DNA of 64,000 nucleotides from Ectopseudomonas guguanensis (GCF_900104265.1 NZ_FNJJ01000002.1:111370-175369); one strand, 5' to 3'. Counted from the first letter of the stretch, positions 40,602-50,637 are shown. A program made the numbers and translations. The notes: generated by a model from the letters alone, not told the origin.

Positions 40602-41219
40602 TCAGCGCATCGCGCGCTCGGCAGCGGAAAGACTGGCCTGAAAGGCCTCACGGGCGAACTGGCGCTCCATGTAGTCGAGCAGCGGTTTGGCCGGACGCGG
40701 CAACTCGATACCCAGAACCGGCAGGCGCCAGAGAATGGGCAGTAGACAACAATCCACCAGGCTCAGCTCCTCACTGAGGAAGAATGCCTTGTCCGCGAAC
40801 AGCGGCGATACCCCCGTCAGGCTCTCGCGCAATTCCTTGCGCGCCAGCTGACGCTCGGCCTCCTTGCTGCGCCTGTCGAGAATCCGGTCGACCAGCACGC
40901 ACCAGTCACGCTGAATGCGGTGCATCAGCAGACGACTGTTGGCGCGCGCCACCGGATAGACCGGCAACAGCGGCGGATGCGGATAGCGCTCGTCGAGATA
41001 CTCCATCACCACGGACGATTCGTACAACGCCAGGTCACGATCGACCAGGGTCGGCACGCTGCCGTAGGGATTGATCTCCGCGAGCTTGGGCGGGCAACGG
41101 CCCTGCTCGACATCGACGATCTCGACGCTGACACCCTTCTCGGCGAGCACCAGACGCACGCGATGGCAATAGTGGTCGGCGGGGTCGGAGTAGCAGGTCA
41201 ACCTGTTGGTCACCGCCAT
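40602..41219 (-). CDS. sspA: Stringent starvation protein A
   Basis: 205-aa GST-fold protein that binds RNA polymerase; regulator of stationary-phase and virulence genes. [83 protein letters not shown], and [16 protein letters not shown]. Start MAVTNRLTC with AGGAGG a few bases upstream. Operon with sspB. Confidence 0.95.
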   Translation of the reverse strand: MAVTNRLTCYSDPADHYCHRVRLVLAEKGVSVEIVDVEQGRCPPKLAEINPYGSVPTLVDRDLALYESSVVMEYLDERYPHPPLLPVYPVARANSRLLMHRIQRDWCVLVDRILDRRSKEAERQLARKELRESLTGVSPLFADKAFFLSEELSLVDCCLLPILWRLPVLGIELPRPAKPLLDYMERQFAREAFQASLSAAERAMR

Positions 41220-41329
41220 GGCGATCCTCCTCGCTTTTTTTGGTTTTCCAGAAACAGGAAAAAATTGCCGGAGCAATTTCTTCGTCGCAGACGACGGCAC
41301 CCGGAGGTGACCGCAGAAATGGCGGGGTA

Positions 41330-41360
41330 GAAAAACCTGCGCGCCCATCAGGGCGCGCAG
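41330..41360 (-). terminator. Terminator of the cytochrome bc1 operon
   Basis: Stem CTGCGCGCCC/GGGCGCGCAG with loop of 4 nt, followed on the minus strand by GTTTTTCT. Confidence 0.85.
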
Positions 41361-41381
41361 ATCTGCTACAGCTCGAACGCC

Positions 41382-42161
41382 TTAGTGAACGTCCTTCCAG
41401 TACTCACGCTTGAGCAGGTAGGCGAACACGAAGAAGAACGCCAGGTACAGCAGCACGTAGGTGCCGATGCGCTGTGACTTCAGCTTGACCGGGTTGGCCG
41501 AGTAGGCCAGGAAGGTCACCAGGTTCTTGATCTTCTCGTCGAACTCGGCCTCGCTCAGCTTGCCGGTGTTCGGCTCGACAGTGAGCTGGTCGCAGGCCTC
41601 GTGCGTGATCGGCGCACCGGTCAGCGGGTCGAACTGCTTCTTGCCGTCGGTGACGACCTGAACCTGCTTGCAACCGATGACCTGATTGCCCTGCAGGCTG
41701 ACCAGCACGTTAGGCATACCGACGTTCGGGAAGACCTTGTTGTTGGAGCCCAGCGGACGCGAAGGGTCGGCGTAGAAGGTGCGCAGGTAGGTGTACAGCC
41801 AGTCGTTGCCACGCACACGAGCGACCAGGGTCAGATCGGGCGGCGCCGCACCGAACCAGGCCTTGGCATCGTCCGGCTTCATGCCGATCTTCATGTGGTC
41901 GCCGATCTTGGCGTCGTTGAACACCAGGTTGTCCAGCATGATCTCGTGCGGAATGCCGAGGTCATCGGCAACGCGCTCGTAACGCTGATACTGGGCCGAA
42001 TGGCAGCCCATGCAGTAGTTGGCGAAGGTACGCGCGCCGTCCTGCATGGCAGCCTTGTCGGTCAGGTCGATGTTGACCTTGTCCAGCGGGTAGTTGCTGG
42101 AAGCGCCCATGGCCAGAGCCGGCAGCGCAGCGAAAACAAATGCAGCGAAGAGCTTTTTCAT
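41382..42161 (-). CDS. petC: Ubiquinol-cytochrome c reductase cytochrome c1
   Basis: 259-aa subunit of respiratory complex III. A signal peptide (MKKLFAAFVFAALPALAMGA) precedes the covalent heme c motif CMGCH and the axial Met in PNVGMPNVLVSLQG. One C-terminal TM anchor (GTYVLLYLAFFFVFAYLLKREYW). Starts at the ATG sharing one base with the cytochrome b stop (TGATG). PetC naming follows proteobacterial use. Confidence 0.95.
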   Translation of the reverse strand: MKKLFAAFVFAALPALAMGASSNYPLDKVNIDLTDKAAMQDGARTFANYCMGCHSAQYQRYERVADDLGIPHEIMLDNLVFNDAKIGDHMKIGMKPDDAKAWFGAAPPDLTLVARVRGNDWLYTYLRTFYADPSRPLGSNNKVFPNVGMPNVLVSLQGNQVIGCKQVQVVTDGKKQFDPLTGAPITHEACDQLTVEPNTGKLSEAEFDEKIKNLVTFLAYSANPVKLKSQRIGTYVLLYLAFFFVFAYLLKREYWKDVH

Positions 42162-43372
42162 CAGCCAGTCACCCTTTCCGGAACCGGTTTGGTCTTCTCC
42201 ATCCTGGTGTAGAACGGCATCAGGATGAAGTACGCGAAGTACAGGAAGGTGCACACCTGCGACAGCAGAGTACGACCCGGGGTCGGTGCCAGCACACCCA
42301 GCACGCCCAGGATGACGAAGGAGATGCAGAAGATCACCAGCCAGATCTTGCTCAGCCAACCCTTGTAGCGCATGGACTTGACCGGGCTGCGGTCGAGCCA
42401 GGGCAGCACGAACAGCACGGCAATGGCAGCGCCCATGGCGATTACGCCCAGCAGCTTGTCCGGTACCGCGCGCAGAATCGCGTAGAACGGGGTGAAGTAC
42501 CAGACCGGTGCGATGTGCTCAGGGGTCTTGAACGGGTTGGCCGCTTCGAAGTTCGGCTTCTCGAGGAAGTAACCACCCATCTCCGGGAAGAAGAACACCA
42601 CGAAGCAGAACACGAAGAGGAAGACCACCACACCGACGATGTCCTTGACGGTGTAGTACGGGTGGAACGCGATACCGTCCAGCGGCACACCGTTCTCGTC
42701 CTTCAGCTTCTTGATGTCGACGCCGTCCGGGTTGTTCGAACCGACTTCGTGCAGCGCCAGGATGTGCAGCACGACCAGGCCGAGCAGGACGATCGGCAGT
42801 GCGATCACGTGCAGGGCGAAGAAGCGGTTCAGGGTGATGCCGGAGATCAGGTAGTCACCACGGATCCACTGGGTCAGGTCGTCGCCGATGACCGGGATGG
42901 CACCGAACAGCGAGATGATCACCTGGGCGCCCCAGTAGGACATCTGGCCCCAGGGCAGCAGGTAGCCCATGAAGGCTTCGGCCATCAGCACCAGGTAGAT
43001 CAGCATGCCGAAGATCCACACCAGCTCGCGCGGCTTCTGGTAGGAACCGTAGAGCAGACCGCGGAACATGTGCAGGTAGACCACCACGAAGAACGCCGAA
43101 GCGCCGGTGGAGTGCAGGTAGCGCAGGATCCAGCCGTACTCGACGTCACGCATGATGTATTCGACGGAGGCGAAGGCGCCTTCGGCCGAAGGCTCGAAGC
43201 TCATGGTCAGCCAGATACCGGTCACGATCTGGTTGACCAGCACCAGCAGCGCCAGCGAGCCGAAGAAGTAGAAGAAGTTGAAATTCTTCGGGGCGTAGTA
43301 CTTGGAGAGATGGTCTTCCCACATCTTGGTAGCGGGGAAGCGCGCATCCACCCATTCCATGAATTTGCTCAT
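42161..43372 (-). CDS. petB: Ubiquinol-cytochrome c reductase cytochrome b
   Basis: 403-aa membrane subunit with two b hemes and both quinone sites. Heme-ligand helices ILRYLHSTGASAFFVVVYLHMFRGLLYGSY and LNRFFALHVIALPIVLLGLVVLHILALHEVGSNNP, the Qo-site PEWY-like loop HIAPVWYFTPFYAILRAVP, and eight TM helices. Overlaps the Rieske gene and the c1 gene by a base each. Confidence 0.96.
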   Translation of the reverse strand: MSKFMEWVDARFPATKMWEDHLSKYYAPKNFNFFYFFGSLALLVLVNQIVTGIWLTMSFEPSAEGAFASVEYIMRDVEYGWILRYLHSTGASAFFVVVYLHMFRGLLYGSYQKPRELVWIFGMLIYLVLMAEAFMGYLLPWGQMSYWGAQVIISLFGAIPVIGDDLTQWIRGDYLISGITLNRFFALHVIALPIVLLGLVVLHILALHEVGSNNPDGVDIKKLKDENGVPLDGIAFHPYYTVKDIVGVVVFLFVFCFVVFFFPEMGGYFLEKPNFEAANPFKTPEHIAPVWYFTPFYAILRAVPDKLLGVIAMGAAIAVLFVLPWLDRSPVKSMRYKGWLSKIWLVIFCISFVILGVLGVLAPTPGRTLLSQVCTFLYFAYFILMPFYTRMEKTKPVPERVTG

Positions 43373-43965
43373 CAGGCGTTCTCCTGGTCCACACCGATGA
43401 TGATCACATCATCCGTCTCGTAGGTGTGCGGCGGTACCGGCAGGTTCAGCGGCGCAGGCTGGGCCTTGTAAACGCGGCCGGCGAGGTCGTAACGCGAACC
43501 GTGGCAGGGGCAGAAGTAACCGCCTACCCAATCAGGCCCCATGTCGGCCGGTGCCACTTCCGGACGGAAGGACGGCGAGCAGCCCAGGTGAGTGCACAGA
43601 CCGACCAGAACCAGCAGCTCGGGCTTGATGGAACGGGTTTTCTTGTCCACGTACTCCGGCTGCACGGATGCAGCGGACTCGGGATCGGCTACGCTGCCTT
43701 CGATCTTGCTCAGGTTGGCCAGGATCTCCTCGGTACGGCGCACGATGAACACCGGCTGACCGCGCCACTCAGCAACCATCTGCTGACCTGCTTCGATCTT
43801 GCTGACGTTCACCTTCACCGGTGCACCGGCCGCCTTGGCCTTGGCACTGGGGAACCATGACCCCACGAACGGAGTCGCAGCACCTACCGCCCCTGCAGCA
43901 CCCACCACGGAGGTGGCTGCAACCAGGAAGCGACGCCGGCCTGCATTCACGCCGTCATTGCTCAT
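43372..43965 (-). CDS. petA: Ubiquinol-cytochrome c reductase Rieske iron-sulfur protein
   Basis: 197 aa. Twin-arginine-type N-terminus (RRRFLVAATSVVGAAGAVGAATPFVGSW), a hinge (SAKAKAAGAPVKV), and the 2Fe-2S ligand loops CTHLGCSP and CPCHGSRYDLAGRV with two Cys and two His. First gene of the three-gene complex III operon. Confidence 0.96.
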   Translation of the reverse strand: MSNDGVNAGRRRFLVAATSVVGAAGAVGAATPFVGSWFPSAKAKAAGAPVKVNVSKIEAGQQMVAEWRGQPVFIVRRTEEILANLSKIEGSVADPESAASVQPEYVDKKTRSIKPELLVLVGLCTHLGCSPSFRPEVAPADMGPDWVGGYFCPCHGSRYDLAGRVYKAQPAPLNLPVPPHTYETDDVIIIGVDQENA

Positions 43966-44164
43966 TCAGTCGTCTCCCATCAGCTTTGTGGCCTGTTGTT
44001 CAGGCCTCTACTAAGTAAAAATCGGGCCGCGCAAAAAATTCGCCAAATGGTAAAGAAAAGCCCCTTTTCTGACAAGGTAATTACCCCCGAAGAGACGGGC
44101 GAAAGCCTTGGCGCGTGCGGCCTGCGCGTCTGCGGCACGTTGTCGCAGCACTTTGCCACGCCCA
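43966..44164. other. Leader region of the bc1 operon
   Basis: 199 bp with a short GGCCTG/CAGGCC hairpin near the Rieske start. No gene; the operon promoter must lie here but I cannot fix its elements. Confidence 0.4.
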
Positions 44165-44203
44165 TAAAAAACGCCCAGCTCCGTAAGGAAACTGGGCGCT
44201 TTT
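44165..44203 (-). terminator. Terminator of rplM-rpsI
   Basis: Minus strand CGCCCAG ... CTGGGCG stem with a 13-nt loop followed by six Ts. Confidence 0.85.
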
Positions 44204-44219
44204 GGAAGCGTAGACGCGA

Positions 44220-44612
44220 TTAACGCTTCGAGTACTGCGGACGCTTGCGCGCTTTACGCAGACCGACTTTCTTACGCTCGACCTCACGGGCGTCACGAGT
44301 GACGTAACCGGCTTTACGCAGCGGGCTGCGCAGGGTCTCGTCGTACTCGATCAGAGCGCGGGTGATGCCATGACGGATGGCACCGGCCTGACCACTGACA
44401 CCACCACCGGCTACGGTGACAAAGATGTCGAACTTCTCGACGGTCTCGGTCAGCTCCAGCGGCTGACGCACGACCATGCGAGCGGTTTCACGGCCGAAGA
44501 AGGTATCCAGGCTGCGGTTGTTGATCGAGATGTTGCCAGTGCCCGGACGCAGGAATACGCGCGCGGTTGCGGTCTTGCGACGGCCAGTGCCGTAGTTTTG
44601 AGTCGCCGACAT
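44220..44612 (-). CDS. rpsI: 30S ribosomal protein S9
   Basis: 130 aa. [53 protein letters not shown], and the conserved basic end ending QYSKR whose C-terminal Arg reaches P-site tRNA. 14 nt downstream of rplM, as in nearly all bacteria. Confidence 0.98.
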   Translation of the reverse strand: MSATQNYGTGRRKTATARVFLRPGTGNISINNRSLDTFFGRETARMVVRQPLELTETVEKFDIFVTVAGGGVSGQAGAIRHGITRALIEYDETLRSPLRKAGYVTRDAREVERKKVGLRKARKRPQYSKR

Positions 44613-44626
44613 AATGAACTATTCCG

Positions 44627-45055
44627 TTAAATCTTCAGTTCTTGGGGCTGCTGAGCGGTGTGCGGGTGAGCGGCACCCTTGTACACCTTCAGCTTACGGT
44701 ACATGTCGCGACCCAGCGGGTTCTTCGGCAGCATGCCTTTGACCGCGGTCTCGATCACGCGCTCAGGAGCACGAGCGATCAGCTTCTCGAAGTTGATCTC
44801 TTTGATGCCGCCCGGGAAACCGGAGTGGGAGTAGTACTTCTTGTCGCTGGCCTTGGCACCAGTTACACGCACCTGCTCGGCGTTGATGACGACGATGTAG
44901 TCACCGGTGTCAACGTGCGGGGTGTACTCAGGCTTGTGCTTGCCACGCAGACGGCTCGCGATTTCGGTGGCCAGACGACCCAGGGTCTGACCAGCAGCAT
45001 CAACGACGAACCAATCGCGTTTTACTGTTTCCGGTTTAGCAGTAAAAGTTTTCAT
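44627..45055 (-). CDS. rplM: 50S ribosomal protein L13
   Basis: 142 aa. [88 protein letters not shown], and [32 protein letters not shown]. First gene of the two-gene ribosomal operon behind a clear promoter. Confidence 0.98.
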   Translation of the reverse strand: MKTFTAKPETVKRDWFVVDAAGQTLGRLATEIASRLRGKHKPEYTPHVDTGDYIVVINAEQVRVTGAKASDKKYYSHSGFPGGIKEINFEKLIARAPERVIETAVKGMLPKNPLGRDMYRKLKVYKGAAHPHTAQQPQELKI

Positions 45056-45098
45056 TCTTTATAGCCTCAGGGGCCGCCCAGCAAAAAATAGACGGCGG

Positions 45099-45127
45099 AT
45101 CTTACTGGATAGTGCGTACTTTGACAA
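45099..45127 (-). promoter_or_regulatory. Promoter of rplM-rpsI
   Basis: Minus strand TTGTCA (45122-45127) and TAAGAT (45099-45104) separated by 17 bp, 44 nt before the rplM ATG. Confidence 0.7.
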
Positions 45128-45303
45128 GTCAAAGGCAGCCGCATACGGACGCTATCGGGGGCTCGGGTCAGCGCGTCCAGAGTACGGCAAGATTCTTCGG
45201 CAGGCGGCGCATCACTTCCACCGCAGAAAGAGGTGCCGGATTATCCTGATTGCGAAAAAAATATCAACCTGCTTGTATGACTCTTTTAGCCAAGGAGCAC
45301 TCC

Positions 45304-46341
45304 ATGGAATACCGCAAACTGGGCCGAACCGATCTCGACGTCAGCGCCCTGTGCCTGGGCAGCATGACCTGGGGCGAGCAGAACAGCGAGAGCGAAGGCC
45401 ATGCCCAGATCGAGCGAGCCAAGGCCAGCGGCATCAATTTCATCGATACCGCCGAGATGTACCCGGTGCCGCCGCGCGCCGAAACCTATAGCAGGACCGA
45501 GCAGATCATCGGCAGCTACTTCAAGCGCCAAGGCGACCGCGCCGACTGGATTCTGGCCAGCAAGATCGCCGGCCCCGGCAACGGCATCAGCCACATTCGC
45601 GACGGCCAGCTGAAATTCAACCGCGAGCACATAGTCGCGGCGCTGGATGCCAGCCTCAAGCGGCTGCAGACCGACTGGATCGACCTGTACCAGCTGCACT
45701 GGCCGGAGCGACCGACCAATTTCTTCGGCCAGCTTGGCTACCAGCATCGCGACGCGGACTTCACGCCGCTGGAAGAAACCCTGGAAGTGCTCGACGAGCA
45801 GGTCAAGGCCGGCAAGATTCGTCATATCGGCCTGTCCAACGAAACCCCGTGGGGCACCATGAAGTTCCTGCAGCTGGCCGAGAGCCGCGGCTGGCCACGC
45901 GCAGTATCGATCCAGAACCCCTACAACCTGCTCAACCGCAGCTTCGAGGTGGGCCTGGCTGAGGTGGCGATTCGCGAACAGTGCGGCCTGCTGGCCTATT
46001 CGCCCCTGGCATTCGGCATGCTCAGCGGCAAGTACGAGGGCGGCGCCCGCCCGACCGGTGCACGTATCAGCCTGTTCAGCCGCTTCGCCCGCTACACCAA
46101 CCCGCAGGCCGAAGCGGCTTGCTCACGCTACGTGGCGCTGGCCCGTGAGCACGGTCTGGACCCTGCGCAGATGGCCCTGGCCTTCGTCACCGCGCAGCCC
46201 TTCGTGACCAGCAACATCATCGGCGCCACCAGCCTGGAGCAACTGGACAGCAACCTGGCCAGCGCCGAGCTGAAGCTGTCCGAGGAAGTGCTCGCCGGCA
46301 TCGAGGCGATTCACAAGGCGCAGCCCAACCCCGCGCCCTAA
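45304..46341 (+). CDS. NADP(H)-dependent aldo-keto reductase, Tas-like
   Basis: 345-aa TIM-barrel oxidoreductase. The start [31 protein letters not shown] closely resembles E. coli Tas; catalytic tetrad residues are in FIDTAEMYP (Asp, Tyr), ASKIAG (Lys) and LYQLHWPER (His). [16 protein letters not shown] and [14 protein letters not shown] close the cofactor site. Physiological substrate unknown. AAGGAGC before the ATG; the long frame starts 54 nt earlier without a site. Its stop overlaps the convergent endonuclease V gene. Confidence 0.9.
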   Translation: MEYRKLGRTDLDVSALCLGSMTWGEQNSESEGHAQIERAKASGINFIDTAEMYPVPPRAETYSRTEQIIGSYFKRQGDRADWILASKIAGPGNGISHIRDGQLKFNREHIVAALDASLKRLQTDWIDLYQLHWPERPTNFFGQLGYQHRDADFTPLEETLEVLDEQVKAGKIRHIGLSNETPWGTMKFLQLAESRGWPRAVSIQNPYNLLNRSFEVGLAEVAIREQCGLLAYSPLAFGMLSGKYEGGARPTGARISLFSRFARYTNPQAEAACSRYVALAREHGLDPAQMALAFVTAQPFVTSNIIGATSLEQLDSNLASAELKLSEEVLAGIEAIHKAQPNPAP

Positions 46342-47051
46342 AAAAGAGAGTGCTGATCGCTCCTGGCATCGCGTCGCGAGGCCAGGCGATCGGCCAGCCG
46401 GGTTGGCTCGGGCAGGCGGTGACGCCTGACGCAGGCCATCACCAGCTCCGGCGCACGCTCGAGGCTGACCCGATTGCCCGGCGAAACGATCAGTGGCCGT
46501 ACGTGATCCTTGCTGCGCAGCACCCAGCCGATCCGCTCGCCCCTCCTGCTCAGCAGCTCCACACGTGCACCCCGCACCTCATCCAGCTCGGCGTGATGCC
46601 CGGTCAGAATCTTCTTGGCCACGCCAATGGTCGGCAAACCGCTGACCACGCCCAGGTGCGCGGCAATACCCAGGCCGCGCGGGTGGGCGATGCCGTGTCC
46701 GTCGACGAAGACCAGATCCGGCTCCTGCGGCAGATCAGCCAAGGCTCGAAGCAAGGCGGGCAATTCACGAAAGGAGAGCAACCCCGGCACGTAGGGCATG
46801 CTGGTGGGGATACGCGCCACGCATTCGGCCAGCGGCTGCAGCGTATCGGCATCCAGTAGCACTGCCGCCGCGCGGGTGATGGCGCCGCCCTCCTCGAAGC
46901 CGACATCCACGCCCGCCAGACGCCGCAGCGGCGGATAATCGTCCTCCAGCCGTACTTGCCGGGCCAGGTGCGTCTGCAGTTCGCGGGCGGCCGCCGGGCT
47001 GCCGTCCCAATCGGCGAACGGGGTGGCAGCCAGATCGCTCAATCGAGTCAT
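46338..47051 (-). CDS. nfi: Deoxyinosine 3'-endonuclease (endonuclease V)
   Basis: 237-aa DNA repair enzyme cutting near deoxyinosine. Family motifs are [22 protein letters not shown] (catalytic Asp), [61 protein letters not shown], and [29 protein letters not shown] precedes the ATG. Convergent with the aldo-keto reductase, with a 4-nt overlap of stop codons. Confidence 0.95.
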   Translation of the reverse strand: MTRLSDLAATPFADWDGSPAAARELQTHLARQVRLEDDYPPLRRLAGVDVGFEEGGAITRAAAVLLDADTLQPLAECVARIPTSMPYVPGLLSFRELPALLRALADLPQEPDLVFVDGHGIAHPRGLGIAAHLGVVSGLPTIGVAKKILTGHHAELDEVRGARVELLSRRGERIGWVLRSKDHVRPLIVSPGNRVSLERAPELVMACVRRHRLPEPTRLADRLASRRDARSDQHSLF

Positions 47052-47124
47052 GAGGCTCTCCAGGCATTTCTGCCTTGGAGCCGCGGGGCGACGTCTGAGT
47101 TCGCCCCGTGCACCACTCCCCCCA

Positions 47125-48264
47125 CTACACCAGCGAGCGGGAAATGATCTCCTTCATGATCTCGTTGGTACCGGCGTAGATGCGCTGCACCCGCGCGTCG
47201 GCCCAGGCGCGTGCGATCGGATACTCCCACATGAAGCCGTAGCCGCCGTGCAGCTGCACGCATTCGTCGAGCACCTTGCACTGCAGATCGGTGGTCCAGT
47301 ACTTGAGCATCGCCGCAGTCGGCACGTCGAGTTTGCCCTGCAGGTGCAGCTCCAGGCAGCGGTCGATGAATACCCGCCCAACCTGGATTTCCGTGGCCAT
47401 CTCGGCGAGCTTGAAGCGGGTGTTCTGGAAGTCCGCCACGGCCTTGCCGAATGCCTTGCGCTCGCGGGTGTAGTCCAGCGTCCACTGCAGCGCCGCTTCG
47501 GCCGAGGCCAGCGCACCAACGCCGACGGTCAGACGCTCCTGCGGCAGCTCCTGCATCAGGTAGGCGAAGCCCATGCCGGCCTGGCCCAGCAGGTTTTCCT
47601 TGGGTACGCGCACGTCCTGGAAGAACAGCTCGGAGGTGTCCTGCGCCTTCATGCCGACCTTCTCCAGGCGCTTGCCCTTGGAGAAGCCCGGCGTGTTGGC
47701 CTCCACCAGGAACAGGCTGGTGCCCTTGGCACCCGCCTTGGGGTCGGTCTTGGCCACGACTATCACCAGATCGGCCAGCCAGCCGTTGGTGATGAAGGTC
47801 TTCGAGCCATTGATCACGTACTCATCGCCATCGAGCACCGCAGTGGTCTTCACCCCCTGCAGGTCGGAGCCGGCACCCGGCTCGGTCATGGCAATGGCGG
47901 TGACCATCTCGCCGCTCACCAGCTTGGGCAGGTAGTACTGTTTCTGCGCCTCGCTGCCGTAATGCAGGATGTAGGGCGCGACGATGTCCGAATGCAGCGA
48001 GAAACCGATGCCGGTCAGCCCCAGGCGACCGATCTCCTCGATCACCACGGTGCTGTAGAGGAAGTCGGCCGCCATGCCGCCGTACTCCTCGGGAATGTGC
48101 GAACAGAGCAGGCCAGCCTCGCCGGCCTTGGTCCACAGCGCGCGATCTACATGGCCGTCCTTCTCCCACTGCGCATGGAAGGGCACGGCTTCCTGTTCGA
48201 GAAACTTGCGCACGCTGTCGCGGAACAGTTCATGGTCGGAGCTGAATATCGTTCTGGGGATCAT
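47125..48264 (-). CDS. Acyl-CoA dehydrogenase (long-chain type)
   Basis: 379-aa FAD enzyme for the first step of fatty-acid (or branched acyl) oxidation. [26 protein letters not shown], the substrate/FAD signature [18 protein letters not shown], and [38 protein letters not shown]. The last motif has YAGT where medium-chain enzymes have the catalytic Glu (YEGT); long-chain and isovaleryl enzymes also lack it there and use a Glu on another helix. Start MIPRTIFSS has AGGTGAGG upstream. Divergent from the AraC regulator. Specific substrate not determined. Confidence 0.92.
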   Translation of the reverse strand: MIPRTIFSSDHELFRDSVRKFLEQEAVPFHAQWEKDGHVDRALWTKAGEAGLLCSHIPEEYGGMAADFLYSTVVIEEIGRLGLTGIGFSLHSDIVAPYILHYGSEAQKQYYLPKLVSGEMVTAIAMTEPGAGSDLQGVKTTAVLDGDEYVINGSKTFITNGWLADLVIVVAKTDPKAGAKGTSLFLVEANTPGFSKGKRLEKVGMKAQDTSELFFQDVRVPKENLLGQAGMGFAYLMQELPQERLTVGVGALASAEAALQWTLDYTRERKAFGKAVADFQNTRFKLAEMATEIQVGRVFIDRCLELHLQGKLDVPTAAMLKYWTTDLQCKVLDECVQLHGGYGFMWEYPIARAWADARVQRIYAGTNEIMKEIISRSLV

Positions 48265-48403
48265 GGCCTCACCTGCATCTGTCACTGCGTGAAAAGTGGC
48301 CTCGACTTTAGCCAAGCAAACGCTTGGTTACACTGGACACAAGCGCCAAAAAATAAGACGATCCAGCCGCCTAGTGACCACTTAGCCTTTATAAAAACAA
48401 CAT

Positions 48404-49408
48404 ATGGTTAATCATCAGTCAGGCGCCTTACGGCGCGTCAGCATTCTCGCCACCGACGGCGTGTTCGCTTCCACCCTCATGCAGGCCAAGGATTTCTTCC
48501 ACATGGCCGGCATCCGTTACGCCAGGCAGCAGGGCCTTGGCGATCAACCTCCGTTCGAGATTCGGCTGGTCAGCCCCGACGGCCAACCGGTGAACAGCTT
48601 CAGCAACGTCCGCGTCCCGGTCGATGGCGGCCTGGAAGCCTGCGACGTGATCATCCTGCCGGCCTTCTGGGACAACTTCGATGCGCTCAGCCGTCGTTAC
48701 CCGCAGGTGCTGGACTGGCTCAGGCTCCAGCATGCCAGCGGTACGGCGATCTGCGGCGAAGCCAGCGGGGTGTTCTGGATGGCCGAAGCCGGCCTGCTCG
48801 ACGGCAAGGAGGCGACCACCTACTGGCGCTTCTTCCGCGAGTTCGCCGAGCGCTTCCCCAAGGTGCTGCTGAACCAGGACAAGCACCTGTCCGATGCCGA
48901 CAACCTGTATTGCGCCGGCGGCGTCACCTCGGCCTGCGATCTCTACATCTACCTGATCGAGCGTTACTGCGGCGCTGGCGTGGCCCAGGGTGTGGCCCGC
49001 GACATCCTCTACGAGGTGCAGCGCAGCTATACGCCAGGGCGTATCGGCTTTGGCGGGCAGAAGCTGCATCAGGACGTCACCGTGCTGCAGATTCAGCACT
49101 GGCTGGAGGAACACTACGCCGACAAGTTCCGCTTCGAGGACGTGGCCCGCGAGCACGGCATGAGTATCCGCAACTTCATGCGCCGCTTCCAGGGCGCCAC
49201 CGGCGACAAACCGCTGCACTACCTGCAGCGCCTGCGCATCGAAACCGCCAAGAGCCTGCTCTCCTCCACGCGCAAGAGCATCAAGACCATCAGCTACGAG
49301 GTCGGCTACGACGACGCCAGCTTCTTCGCCCGCCTGTTCCGCCAGCACACCGAGCTGTCGCCGAACCAGTACCGCCGACAATTCCAGCAGAAGGACCAGC
49401 AGGGCTGA
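48404..49408 (+). CDS. GlxA-type AraC-family transcriptional regulator
   Basis: 334 aa. The N-terminal DJ-1/PfpI-like amidase domain (~10-190) has DVIILPAFWDNFDAL and the nucleophile-elbow region ATGTAICGEASGVFWMAEAGLLDGKEATTYW, with Cys in AICGEA; such domains in regulators are normally ligand sensors. The C-terminal AraC double helix-turn-helix (~230-330) has FRFEDVAREHGMSIRNFMRRFQGATGDKPLHYLQRLRIETAKSLL and ISYEVGYDDASFFARLFRQHTELSPNQYRR. Divergent from the acyl-CoA dehydrogenase, a likely target by position only. Confidence 0.92.
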   Translation: MVNHQSGALRRVSILATDGVFASTLMQAKDFFHMAGIRYARQQGLGDQPPFEIRLVSPDGQPVNSFSNVRVPVDGGLEACDVIILPAFWDNFDALSRRYPQVLDWLRLQHASGTAICGEASGVFWMAEAGLLDGKEATTYWRFFREFAERFPKVLLNQDKHLSDADNLYCAGGVTSACDLYIYLIERYCGAGVAQGVARDILYEVQRSYTPGRIGFGGQKLHQDVTVLQIQHWLEEHYADKFRFEDVAREHGMSIRNFMRRFQGATGDKPLHYLQRLRIETAKSLLSSTRKSIKTISYEVGYDDASFFARLFRQHTELSPNQYRRQFQQKDQQG

Positions 49409-49515
49409 ACGCACCAGCCACGGCAGCAAAACGCCAGCCCACCCTTGGTTAGGTTGGCGCATCACCTGCGCGCCCTATGATCGAGGGTGAACATAACAAC
49501 AACAGGTTCACCGCC

Positions 49516-50478
49516 ATGCGCCGCTTATTGATTGCCCTGCTTGCCACCTGCAGCCTCAGCGCTGCAGCCGCCGATAACTGGAAACCCTTCCCACTCGACC
49601 AGAGCGCCTACGACTACAGCGGCGACAGGCTGCGCCAGGCCTGGCCGCAGCTGACCCGCGGTTTCGGCGACTACCCCTTCCCCGACGCCGACTGGGTGGT
49701 GCGCATGGCCAGCCAGCATCCGCAGGCTTTGGAAAAGACCGTAACAGCGGGCACCGGCTTTACCGGCCAGCCCGAAGAGGCCGAGCTCTACGCCCAGAAG
49801 CTGCAGGACGTCTGGCGCCTGATGTTCCGCGGCGATTTCGCCCAGGCCAAGGAACAGGGCCTGGCGCTGGGCATCGGCGGACAGATACCGGCGATGTTCG
49901 CCCAGGTCATCTACGCCATGTTCCTGGTGCCGGACCAGGCCGAGAAGCACCGGCTGCTGGAGGAAGTGATCGCCTACACCGACGAAGCCGGCGAACTGGT
50001 GCAGGCCGATACCGTCGCGCAGTTCGGCCGCGTCTACGCCAAGGCGCGCCTGGGCGAGGAGCTGTCGGTGCCGGTGGTGCTCAAGCGCGGCTACACCACG
50101 CAGATTCCCAACGAGCTCAAGGCCCTGCTGGCCAAGCAGCCGCAGCAGCCGTTCGCCCTGGCGCTGTATGGCGGTTATGAAGCGGGCGTGATCCGCAAGG
50201 TGGGCAAGCTGGTGGGCAAGATGACCTACGGGGTCAGCGCCGACAACATGGAGAAGTACTTCCAGCGCAGCTTCCAGGCCCGCGACGACCTGCCCATCGG
50301 CCATTACGAATACGCCAACGCGCTGACCTACGTGTATGGCGACGATGAAGAACAGAAGGTCATCGAGCACCTCGAGCGTGCCGTGGCGATCAAGCCGATC
50401 AATGCCATGGAGGCCCTGGAAGTGGCTCATGCGCAGAAGATGCTGGCGCAGTATCGGCAGAAGCTGGCGAAGAACTAG
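49516..50478 (+). CDS. Exported protein of unknown function (TPR-like)
   Basis: 320 aa. A Sec signal peptide (RRLLIALLATCSLSAAAA) precedes a mature, helical protein with an acidic-hydrophobic pattern resembling TPR/SEL1 repeats: YGGYEAGVIRKVGKLVGKMTYGVSADNMEKYFQRSF, ALTYVYGDDEEQKVIEHLERAVAIKPINAMEALEVAHAQKML. I recognise no enzymatic motif. Corresponds in position to PA4437, annotated hypothetical. The start is at the ATG giving a signal peptide; an earlier in-frame ATG is unlikely. Confidence 0.8.
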   Translation: MRRLLIALLATCSLSAAAADNWKPFPLDQSAYDYSGDRLRQAWPQLTRGFGDYPFPDADWVVRMASQHPQALEKTVTAGTGFTGQPEEAELYAQKLQDVWRLMFRGDFAQAKEQGLALGIGGQIPAMFAQVIYAMFLVPDQAEKHRLLEEVIAYTDEAGELVQADTVAQFGRVYAKARLGEELSVPVVLKRGYTTQIPNELKALLAKQPQQPFALALYGGYEAGVIRKVGKLVGKMTYGVSADNMEKYFQRSFQARDDLPIGHYEYANALTYVYGDDEEQKVIEHLERAVAIKPINAMEALEVAHAQKMLAQYRQKLAKN

Positions 50479-50488
50479 ATAGCGCAGC

Positions 50489-50566
50489 GTGCGCCGTGCG
50501 CACCAACAAACAGGCGCCGACGCAGGGCCTTGATAAGGGGGGCTTTGGTGCGCGCGGCGCACCTTA
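50489..50566. repeat. Dispersed GGTGCGC palindromic repeats, copies 2 and 3
   Basis: GCGCCGTGCGCACCA (50491-50505) and TGGTGCGCGCGGCGCACC (50546-50563) lie in inverted orientation ~40 nt apart in the gap before zapE, so they could form a hairpin. Confidence 0.55.
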
Positions 50567-50593
50567 CGTGAAGCACGCACCACCCAGGACAGG

Positions 50594-50622
50594 AAAAAGG
50601 CGACCTCGCGGGTCGCCTTTTT
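50594..50622. terminator. Bidirectional terminator between PA4437-like gene and zapE
   Basis: Stem AAAAAGGCGACC/GGTCGCCTTTTT with a short loop, between convergent genes. Confidence 0.85.
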
Positions 50623-50637
50623 CCGGTTCGGCAATGG

